From Pleurotus ostreatus/Saccharomyces cerevisiae fusant (Eukaryota; Opisthokonta), in NCBI GenBank assembly GCA_024196135.1, contig JAMQCK010000720.1:1-17072 (forward strand): a DNA stretch of 17,072 nt, in the 5' to 3' direction. The notes below the pieces were generated by a model. That model saw nothing but the letters and a program-made list of their open reading frames with translations. It was not told where the DNA came from and did not search any database. How positions within the stretch are numbered: position 1 is the first letter of the stretch; every line of letters begins with the position of its first letter. A program made the position numbers and the translations under genes. Below are positions 1-7,866 of the stretch, in pieces.

Positions 1-1001
1 CGCGACGGGCTCGTTGAGGCGTTCTACAAGACGACAGGACGCACGGATATTGAGTTTGGGGAGCTCAAGCATGCGTCGTGGTGGCGGCCAAATATCCGCA
101 TGGTGGACAAGTTTAGCGAAGGTCGTGTCTTTATTGCTGGAGGTCAGTGTCGATTGTGTAGTCTTGATGGTGGCTTACTCGTCTGGTGCTTAGACGCGGC
201 GCACACGCACAGCCCGGCTGGAGGGCAAGGCTTGAACTCCAGTGTTCAGGATGGAGTATGTCCTTTTCGGTCCGTATCCTCATTCCTCTAATGTCCACAT
301 CACAGTTCAACCTCGCTTGGAAAATCGCCCTCGTCTACAAGAAGCTCGCTCCTCCCACGCTGCTCACCACCTACACCGCCGAGCGCCTCCCCGTCATCAC
401 CACTATGCTCCAAAAGACCACCGCGCTCTTCTCCAAGACGCTCGCCCTGTTCAAACAGGGTGCGAGCGCCGCCGCGGACGACGCGGAGAAGGAGTGGCAG
501 CGAACGCGGAGCGAGATGGAGCAGTTTGGGGTGAACTACCGGGGGAGCGAGATCGTAATGGACGAAAGGAACCCGCTGGCTGATGCGGTGCCGAGCGCGT
601 ATGGGTCGGAGGATGGGGTGTTGAGGGCGGGCGATCGAGCGCCGTCGGCGCCGGTGAGGTGTGCGAGTGACGCGGGAGTGCAGAAGCTGTTCGATGTGCT
701 TGGGTGCGAGAAGCATACGATTCTCGTCTTCACGTCGAAGGAGGCAACGGCGCAGACGGTCGTTGACGCTGTCAAGTTTTTGCCCGAGGGTGTGGCGGAG
801 GTGGTTGTCGTCGCACCCGAGGGACAGGGCGTAGAAGTCGTTGGCGCCAAGATCCTTCAGGATGTCGACGAGCAGGCAGCTAGCATCTACCAGGTGGACC
901 ACGAGCCGACCATCGTCGTCGTTCGTCCGGACGGGGTGATTGGGGCTATTGTGCAGGAGGCTGGAGGAATTGGGCGTTACTTCGCCAAAGTACTGGGGTG
1001 A
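1..1001 (+). CDS. FAD-dependent monooxygenase, phenol 2-monooxygenase-like (5' partial)
   Basis: This is the C-terminal part of a class A flavoprotein aromatic hydroxylase; such enzymes use NAD(P)H and O2 to hydroxylate phenolic rings. Exons are 1-142, 194-255 and 306-1001; introns of 51 and 50 bp run gt...ag. About 299 residues are visible, frame open at base 1. The joined exons give GRVFIAGDAAHTHSPAGGQG, the FAD-ribityl/phosphate GD motif (Asp split across intron 1), then FNLAWKIALV, both hallmarks of the PF01494 family. From about residue 170 a thioredoxin-like C-terminal domain follows (RAGDRAPSAPV near its start), as in phenol hydroxylase dimerisation domains (PF07976). The usual Ala after QD is Gly here. 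Substrate cannot be read from the sequence. The neighbouring flavoprotein and MFS transporter on the same strand suggest a catabolic or detoxification role (inference). Confidence 0.9.
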
Positions 1002-1017
1002 AGTGCTAGAGCAACTG

Positions 1018-1023
1018 AATAAA
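1018..1023 (+). terminator. Candidate polyadenylation signal AATAAA of the monooxygenase gene
   Basis: A canonical AATAAA starts 17 bp after the TGA stop at 999-1001. It is a plausible 3'-end signal for the monooxygenase transcript, though fungal signals are degenerate and the site is close to the stop. Confidence 0.4.
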
Positions 1024-1336
1024 TATGTGATACGAGGGGGAGTTACATAGGATGTAGTAACAGTATCAATTCCCAGGGCCTTGGCCATAAAGGCGAACAA
1101 GAACTTCCACGATCATGTGCCTTTCGGCATTTCCCGATGTTGAACTTCCCAATGACATAGGGACGTTCCGTTGCGCACATTAACCATGTCTACTCGGCCG
1201 GAGATCGACTACGTACTCCTCCGTTCTCATTCACAAGCGCACCTCGCTTTACGGAATGGACTTCGTGCTCGGATGCGCCAGTCGCATCACCGACGTCACT
1301 GACGCTCCGTGCGCGTAATGCCGTGCGTTGTGCGGC

Positions 1337-1343
1337 TATATAA
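1337..1343 (+). promoter_or_regulatory. TATA box of the FMN-binding flavoprotein gene
   Basis: TATATAA lies 105 bp upstream of the ATG at 1448, followed by a pyrimidine-rich stretch and a C/A-rich leader (cacaATG) typical of well-expressed fungal genes. Confidence 0.6.
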
Positions 1344-1447
1344 GAGCTGAATATCGACGGTCTTGTCTCATTCTCTCACCTCGATATTCACCCTCCAAAC
1401 ACATCATCTCCCAAGCACCTCCTCACCACCACCACACTCTCATCACA

Positions 1448-2211
1448 ATGACGAACCCCACGCTCGACCCGTATGTCGCGAAGGCCACGAACGACGACCT
1501 CACGCCGCAGGAGAAGATTGACGGTGCGTTCCGCGTCAGTGGGTAGTAAGCGAGACTGCTGAAAACTCGACTCTCAGGCGTGAAGAAAATCATCCAGGAG
1601 GCAAAGTTCGGCATGCTCACCACGCACTCGTCGGACGGACACCTGTACTCGCGCGCCATGACACCCGCGTCGCCGCACGATCGGAACGAGTTGACCTTGA
1701 CCTTCATTGCCAACAACGTCTCGCCCAAGTTTGACGAGGTTAAGAACGACTCGAACGTCAACGTTAGGTGCGTTTGCCACATCTCCTTTGTGCGGGGGAC
1801 CTTGCTCACCGCACCCCGCAGCTTCGCCCTCTCCAACACCGACTGGGCCTCCTTCTCCGGACAGGCCAAGGTCAGCCAGGACCCCAACCTCATCAAGAAG
1901 TACTGGTCCTCGGTGGACAAGTCCTGGTTCGGCGACCTCAAGGACGGCATCCACAAGGGCGACGAGACCGACCCACGCGTGTCCGTCATCCAGGTCATCC
2001 CCGACGAGATTCGGTACTGGACTGTGACGAAGAACGCTGCGGCGCGCGCGGTAGATATCGCGACGAGTGCGGTGACTGGCAATGCGGCGTCGCCAGGCGA
2101 GTTGCGGACGATTACGAAGGCGGAGGTGAGTTGGGCTTGTTTATCGAGGGCTGCGAGGTTGCTGAACAATAGCTGCAGATCCAGCTGACACAGGGATTGA
2201 CGAGCAAGTAA
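1448..2211 (+). CDS. FMN-binding split-barrel flavoprotein (general stress protein 26-like, pyridoxamine oxidase-like fold)
   Basis: Predicted 200-aa cytosolic protein. Exons are 1448-1523, 1578-1767, 1822-2125 and 2179-2211, with introns of 54, 54 and 53 bp and clean phase. After LTPQEKIDG the sequence runs KIIQEAKFGMLTTHSSDGHL, the opening beta strand and loop of the PNPOx-like split barrel. It continues through NVNVSFALSNTDWASFSGQA and KYWSSVDKSWFGDLKDGI, matching the COG3871/PF16242 general stress protein family. Family members bind FMN or a related flavin; the reaction in fungi is mostly unknown. The ATG at 1448 is preferred because it follows the TATA box and leader. Intron 2 has no stop in frame, so retention would insert 18 residues without truncating the product. 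The last exon codes only ten residues plus stop, so the C-terminus is the least certain part. Confidence 0.88.
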
Positions 2212-2249
2212 ACAGAGGACAGACTTATCAATGTATCATCAGTATCGTG

Positions 2250-2270
2250 TAGCTTGTAGCTTGTAGCATG
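2250..2270 (+). repeat. Three tandem 7-bp units (TAGCTTG) in a 3' UTR
   Basis: Units at 2250-2256, 2257-2263 and 2264-2270, the last with one mismatch (TAGCATG). The block lies 39 bp after the stop of the flavoprotein gene. TTGTAGCAT recurs once at 14864-14872 in the TRM11 3' region, so it may belong to 3'-end processing or UGUA-type RNA-binding sites (inference). Confidence 0.5.
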
Positions 2271-2705
2271 AGCAACCCCGAGCTCATACCAGTTCAATAA
2301 TTCGCTACAATCTCTCCTGTGCGATTGAGTACATCCTTCACCACCATGAGCGCTGCTTGCCTATATATCGAGACCCCGTCGGGTACCCGGAGTGCGTGAC
2401 CCGTCGTAACTCCGATACTTACATCCACAACCGCGCCGTCGCTTCTCTTTGCGAGGTGGGAGCCCATGAGAACCCATGGGAAAAAGGGCCTCATTTCGGA
2501 AGTTCCGTGGCCGCAATTGACCTTCGAAAGGGCATATGTGGCGCTGATATGCGACGCGTCGCTCTCGACGCTTCGGACCTAATTCTGAATCACGACGAAG
2601 TCGGACGATTTGCTTCATCTTCGAGGAGCGCCGCTGCCCTTTCTGTCGGCCTCGAGTGATTGTACTAAGCCTGCATGACGCGCCACGGCTAAAAGCGAGT
2701 CTTGC

Positions 2706-2711
2706 TTATAA
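2706..2711 (+). promoter_or_regulatory. TATA-like element of the MFS transporter gene
   Basis: TTATAA, 81 bp upstream of the ATG at 2792. Position suits a core promoter; sequence is a weak consensus. Confidence 0.35.
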
Positions 2712-2791
2712 GCGCCGAGTATGAGGATGAGGACTCCGTTCTGTGCTTTCCTCCGCTGCGACCACGACAGTGAACGTTCACCTCGCCGCCG

Positions 2792-5039
2792 ATGGCTGAC
2801 AATGGCGCGCTCGAGAAGAGGCAATCGCGGATGAGCCGCGAGACGCAACCTGACGATGTTCCCGCCACTGCCCCGACCCTCGTCAAGGGCATCACGCTCA
2901 CCGCAGTGTGCACTATCGCAATGGCAGCGAACGTGAGTCTCTCTCGCAATATTTCCGCAAAATCTGGGGAATACTTACGAGCGCGCAGATATCCAATACG
3001 ATGGCCGTCTCTATCGCGCTGCCCACCATGGGCGACGAGCTCGGGATCCAGCAGGACCAGCTGCAATGGGTCACGAACGCCTACGCGCTCAGCTCGGGAT
3101 GCCTACTCCTCATGTTCGGCCGCATAGCGGACGTGTATGGCAGGAAGAAGACCTTCCTCGCTGGCGCGCTGTGGCTATTTGCCTTCACGCTGGGGTGCGC
3201 CTTCGTCAAGGGTGCGTTCCGTGTCATTGCTGTCATGTCTCTGTCTACGATGTTGACGTGCGGTAGATGCGCTGACACTCGAGATCCTGCGCGGTGTCCA
3301 AGGCGTGGGTGGTGCGGCCATCATTCCTGCAGCGGTGAGTGCGGCGGATATGGCCTCTGATTCCGTTGCTGACTGTGCCATTCAGCTGGGTATCCTCGCG
3401 CACGCGTTCCCTCCGTCGCGAGCCCGTTCCATTGCTTTCGCCACCTTTGCAGCGGGCGCTCCTGTCGGCGGTGCTCTCGGTACTATCCTCGGCGGAGCTT
3501 TCACTCAGTACACCAAGTACGTCACGCAGTTTTTCTCGCTGTACAGTATGATTGCTGACGCCATCCCCACAATAGGGACACCTGGCGCGCCGTGTTCTAC
3601 TTCTGCGCCGCGCTCGCCGGCGTGTGCTTCTTTGGTGGCATGTACGCCATCAAGGCAGATCCGCCGTCTACGGAGAAGGATCGACGCGTCGACTGGCTCG
3701 GGTCGTTCCTTGTCACCGCCGGGCTCACGTTAATCATATTCATCCTTGCTCAAGGAGAGATCGCGGAGCCGAAGCAGTGGGGGACAGCTTGTATGTCTTG
3801 CACAGAAAGCACGGAAAATAACGACTGACATGGGCTCTAGATATTATCGCGCTCATTGTCCTCGGTGCCTTCTTCTTGGTTTTATTCATCGCATGGCAAT
3901 GGTGGGTACCTGGCGACATCAGTGGTCTGCATACTGATCTGTACTGCCAGGTACCTCGAGCGCGTCCAGGACGACCCCAATGCGGCATACTCTGTCTGGA
4001 CTCCTCCGCCCCTCATGCGTCTGTCCCTTTGGTCGCGCGCCCACGGCCGATATGGCGTCCAGATGATCATCACCTTCCTCAACTGGTGTGTCTTCCTAAG
4101 CTGGCAATTTTGGGCTCAGGTAAGATCCCCCGCCTTTCTTGCACGCAAAAGTGTCCGCAATACTCATAAGCTCTCTCGCAGCTCTTCTATCAAGAATACC
4201 AGGGCTACAGCCCCATGCTTGCCGCCATCCGCTTTATCCCGATGTTCATTACGGGAGTTTTATGCAACGTCTTCATTGCCGCCTTCGTCGCGCATGTCAG
4301 TCTCGTTTGGTTAATGGGTGAGCAGTCTTACGAAATCTTCCCCGTTAATGTATTGTTGTCGCGCCATCCGTCGAGACCTAGCTTTATTCGTCGAGTTTGC
4401 GCTGACGATACTCCTCGCAGCCCTCGGCACCCTCATCACCTCCGTGGCCGCGCTCCTCTTCGCGCTCATTGACCCGAACGCGCCTTACTGGGCCTTCGGC
4501 TTTCCCGCCGCCATCACCTCCGTCTTCGGCGCGGACTTCGTGTTTGCCGCTGGCACTTTATTCATCGCGAAGATCTCGCGCCCGCACGAGCAGAGCGTGA
4601 GCGGAGGATTGTTCCAGACGATGATTCAGGTGCGTACTCACTTACAAACATGCTTACACCTGACCTTTCCATACTTACTCCTTATCCTTAGCTCGGCACC
4701 TCCATGGGCATCGCCGTCTCCACCGTCGTCTACGACAACGTCCAAAAACAACAAGGTGGCATCTCCTCGCGCGACGCGCAGCTGCAGGCCTACCAGGCGG
4801 CGCAGTGGACCGCGTTCGGGTTCGGTGCGCTCGCGTGCTTGCTTTCGCTCGTCTTCCTTCGTGGTGTGGGCGTGATTGGGCATAAGGAGGAGAAGGGGCT
4901 GGGCGAGGAAGTGGCGGATGAGGAGCGGACGGCCGTGAGTCGGCAGGACACCCAGGTTATAGCGGATGCTGGGGAGGAAAGCAAGAAGGATGCGAAGGAG
5001 GGGAAGAACAAGGCGAAGGAGACGACGACTGAGGTATGA
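2792..5039 (+). CDS. MFS transporter, DHA2 (14-TM drug:H+ antiporter-like) family
   Basis: Predicted 566-aa plasma-membrane transporter. Exons: 2792-2932, 2989-3211, 3267-3334, 3386-3516, 3576-3790, 3841-3901, 3951-4119, 4182-4317, 4421-4629, 4692-5039. MFS motif A is GRIADVYGRKK at residues 91-101. VQGVGGAAIIPAALGILAH and GAPVGGALGTILGG match the TM4-TM5 region of DHA2 proteins; FGFPAAITSVFGADFVFAAG and RPHEQSVSGGLFQTMIQ match later segments. The 43 N-terminal and roughly 60 C-terminal residues are hydrophilic, the latter rich in Glu/Lys. Closest named relatives by memory are ATR1/AMF1-like yeast transporters, but the substrate is not deducible. Nine introns are 49-62 bp except intron 8 (4318-4420, 103 bp). 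That join was chosen because it gives VWLMALGTLITS in frame. The gene is convergent with the secreted-protein gene at 5329-5892. Confidence 0.92.
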
Positions 5040-5328
5040 AGCTACGACGTATAGACGGATGAAGAATAGCCCTAGACGCATGCTCTTACGACCACTCATT
5101 TGTTTGATAGACCTTCTTAGCAGTATACTTCATGAATCGCGCGATAGTAATGTGATGCAAACACTATGCAATTCAGCAAATCCATGCGTGGCGATTGAAA
5201 GATGTCAAACAGAATACGAGTATTTCCAGGAGAAAAGGATGCTACTAGTCCGTGGCGGCTGATGAGGCTATCTTCTGCAAAAGAGTCAGCATTCAAGTGT
5301 AGAGCGTGCTCGATAGCGCAAGTAACAA

Positions 5329-5892
5329 CTAGCACTGCACGTCGTTGGCCTCGTCAATAACCAGGAACCACTGGACGCCGTTGGAAGGTCCCTTGTTGGC
5401 CCACGTCGAAGCATAGGCGTCGTCGACCGTCGCGAGGTTGTAGGTGCCGTTCCATCCGACCTCCTGCAGAAGACTGGGTCAGCTCTGGAGTTTCCACTGC
5501 AGATAAAACTCGCGTACCGTGTTGACGACCTTGGTCAAATCTTGAGGCACCGCCACACCATCGTCCTGCGTCGTCCAAATGAAGATGCTCCCCTTCGGCA
5601 ATTTGTCCGTCTTGCTAACGAACTGCACCGTGTACTTGGGATCGTCCGACCCAGTAGGTACGAGCGCCGCCGTCGCAGCCTGCGGGCACACCAGCTTGAG
5701 CTGCCCGCCCTCGATGGTGACGGAGGTCGTGAGCGGCACGTCCTTGCCGCCGACGAGGAGCGCGCTGTAGGCGGTCTTCTGGAGCTCCCAGTTCCCGACG
5801 GCCTGGCCTTCGGGCGAGGTCGAGGCGGACTTGAGTCCGTGGGCGTTGGCGAGGGCGACGCCGGAGAGGAGGGCAAGGATCGGGGCCAACAG
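5329..5892 (-). CDS. Small predicted secreted protein of unknown function, apparent CTG start
   Basis: Exons on the minus strand are 5892-5518 and 5463-5329, split by a 54-bp intron (gtacgcg...tgcag); product about 169 aa, stop TAG at 5331-5329. The N-terminus is a good secretion signal (LLAPILALLSGVALANA), with likely cleavage after ALA or ANA. The mature part is acidic and has two Cys, one in KLVCPQ and one as the last residue. The C-terminal exon contains EVGWNGTYNLATVDDAYAST and QWFLVIDEANDVQC. I do not recognise the family. No ATG lies between the minus-strand TATA box (5987-5982) and the reading frame. The best start is CTG at 5892-5890, preceded by acaaca, where an ATG would be expected; TTG at 5889 follows directly. 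Either initiation is at a near-cognate codon, or one base is changed, or the gene is silenced. Confidence 0.72.
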
Positions 5893-5981
5893 TGTTGTAT
5901 ATGGGAGTCGAAGAAGAACGAGGCTGGCAGTGAAGAGCTGGCTGATGAGTTGGTTGGGTATATCAGAGTTGCCAGTCGCCC

Positions 5982-5987
5982 TTTATA
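5982..5987 (-). promoter_or_regulatory. TATA box of the secreted-protein gene
   Basis: TATAAA on the minus strand, about 90 bp before the reading frame of the secreted protein. Its distance fixes the expected transcription start near 5950, so the start codon should lie in the ATG-free stretch 5950-5890. Confidence 0.6.
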
Positions 5988-6665
5988 GAGGGAGTCGCGG
6001 ACGAGACTGACCGAACCGCGAACTAGGCAAGCTGCATCGCAGGCATCTCAGGTTTTTCGAAGCGGGTCAGTGTCTCTTAGGCTTTCCCACTAACCTCCGA
6101 ATCTGAACAATACCTGTGCAGCAGGACTGCCTGGGAGCCCTACTCCTGGTCAGAACACGTGTTTAGTAAGTTACTCACTGGCACATCCGACGCAGGGATT
6201 CGAATTGGTTGGCGGGTTTGTTGTTCGTTAATTTACAGCCGTCACCCGGAGCGCGTTCGCCACGCTGAGCCTCCGCTACTTTCAATGAAGGAGAATAGGC
6301 CATAAAATCCTGATAAAACACCGTCCCTTGAGTGCATTATTCTTCATGAGGGATAGGGATATCGTCGATTCGAGCAGGAAGAGAATTGAACTTCTCCGGA
6401 CTCGAGTATACGCAGCATGTCCGAAAAATGTGCAGAGCCGGGCAATACGCAGGGCAATACGGTCGAAGAGATGCATAGCTGTAGCATTCGCATTCGTTTC
6501 TCGGCATGAAGTCCGCAGTGAAGGTCAGAAGCAAGCCCGTTTTGGGATGACCTCAGCGGCCGGAAGGACCGGCGCGGTGGCTGTGCGGTAGACTTAGCAA
6601 ATTTGCAATATAATTTTGTTTGGTCCTTACGCCCATCCGCTGCTTCCCGTGTCGCGCTCGTCATC
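5988..6665. other. Divergent intergenic region between the secreted-protein gene and TIM17
   Basis: About 680 bp shared upstream sequence of two divergent genes. It holds the TATA box of the minus-strand gene at its left edge, an A/T-rich patch at 6598-6622 that may belong to the TIM17 promoter, and only short ORFs without family resemblance. No RNA gene was recognised. Confidence 0.6.
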
Positions 6666-7345
6666 ATGGCATCCCAGGACCACTCGAGAGATCCCTGGTA
6701 TGTTTTTGTAGTCTGACATAGTACCTTCGCTGACCACTGCGCAGCCCGTGGGTCATCCTCAACGACTTCGGCGGCGCCTTCGCCATGGGTGCCGTCGGTG
6801 GTGGTATCCTCTACTCCATCAAGGGTGCGAGGAACTCCCCTCGGGTGCGTGCATACCGTTTGCTATGACCTTCCGTGTACTAACACACCGCAGGGGGAGC
6901 GCCTCGCCGGTGCGATTTCGTCCATGAAGGCCCGTGCGCCAGTCACGGGCGGTAACTTTGGCGTCTGGGGTGGCATGTTCTCGACGTTTGACTGCGCCGT
7001 CAAGGGCGTACGACAAAAGGAGGACGCGTGGAACGCGATCATCTCTGGTTTTATGACGGGTGGCTGCTTGGCAGCACGGAGTGCGTTGCGCGTCCTCGCG
7101 ACCTGTTTTCTTTGCTTACACTGGCTTTCCAGGCGGCCCTCGAGGCGCTTTCGGTTCAGCAGTGGCTTGCGGTATCCTACTAGGAGTGTTCGAGGGCTTC
7201 AACGTACTGCTCAACAGGGTATTCAGCGAGGGTCAGCGGCCACAGATGGCACCAGCACCACGTACGTGTGACCCCATCTTTCCCAGCTACTTCTTGCTGA
7301 CTTTGGACTGCAGTGCCTGCACCGATGCCATCCTCCCAGTCATAA
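6666..7345 (+). CDS. TIM17: Mitochondrial import inner membrane translocase subunit TIM17
   Basis: A 159-aa protein, the usual size for Tim17. Exons are 6666-6697, 6745-6844, 6894-7080, 7133-7261 and 7314-7345; introns are 47-52 bp, and intron 2 has a textbook ctaac branch site. The start [20 protein letters not shown] is nearly diagnostic. [20 protein letters not shown] and [20 protein letters not shown] follow, then glycine-zipper segments and a Pro-rich tail ([15 protein letters not shown]). Tim17 is a four-TM core subunit of the TIM23 complex that passes presequence proteins into the matrix. Cys11 and Cys78 correspond in position to the disulfide pair known in yeast Tim17 (Cys10/Cys77). 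The ATG at 6666 is certain from the conserved N-terminus, which is split by intron 1 inside the Cys11 codon. Confidence 0.97.
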
Positions 7346-7866
7346 CCCATATAGACTTACATTGCCACCTCATGATTACTACACTATACGTCGCATGCTA
7401 CCACACTGTGTCATTAATCCACCATTCTCTGCAAAAAAGCTGTATACCCATGCGATGCCCAAGATTCCAAGTCTCCTAGCTTCAAGACTGCCCCTCAAGA
7501 GGCCTGAATTGTGTTACTTGCCTGCGCCGCCAGCGCTACAAAGAATGGTGAGCTGGCCAGTAAGATGCTAGCTTTCCAGAACATTCCGCCACTTCTCTTG
7601 ACAACTCGCGCCACACACGACAGTGGGGTTAGACGGTGAGCTCGTCGCGATTGCCTGTTCAAGGTCCACTACGTTCTTCCAACCCTCAAGAAGCGATAGT
7701 CATTCTAGCTGATAGCTGATGTGTATGTTACAGAATAAATAGATGCGATGCAAGTCGATAGCAAGGAGTCATAACAAGGTCGTCAGATACGTGTAAGCAC
7801 ATCTATAGTCGCGAAAGTCGAGCGCCGGCCTGTATATCAGACCGCCCTCCACCATACCCTGGTCCC
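7346..7866. other. Convergent 3' region between TIM17 and the 4CXXC zinc-finger gene
   Basis: About 520 bp receiving the 3' UTRs of two convergent genes. An AATAAA at 7734-7739 on the plus strand is a possible end signal for TIM17, although nearly 390 bp from the stop. No gene or RNA was seen. Confidence 0.55.

Larger units (their letters stand above)
1002..1447. other. Intergenic region between the monooxygenase and flavoprotein genes
   Basis: Holds the 3' end of the monooxygenase (AATAAA at 1018), then promoter sequence of the next gene with a TATA box at 1337 and a C/A-rich leader just before the ATG. No further gene was seen in either strand. Confidence 0.7.
2212..2791. other. Intergenic region before the MFS gene
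   Basis: Contains the flavoprotein 3' UTR with a short tandem repeat at 2250-2270, and the MFS promoter with a TTATAA at 2706-2711. An open frame at 2357-2659 lacks an ATG at its head and resembles no protein I recognise. No gene is supported. Confidence 0.6.

Noticed and set aside
300..1100. 266-aa minus-strand ORF
   Set aside because: Antisense to the monooxygenase, low-complexity Arg/Leu content; the plus strand carries clear FAD-enzyme motifs.
2357..2659. 100-aa plus-strand ORF
   Set aside because: Begins at TTG, has no similarity I recognise, no good splice partners, and lies in the MFS upstream region.
6193..6206. Possible tRNA T-arm (ggattcgaattgg, minus strand)
   Set aside because: Stem bases do not pair and no acceptor, D or anticodon arm can be formed around it.
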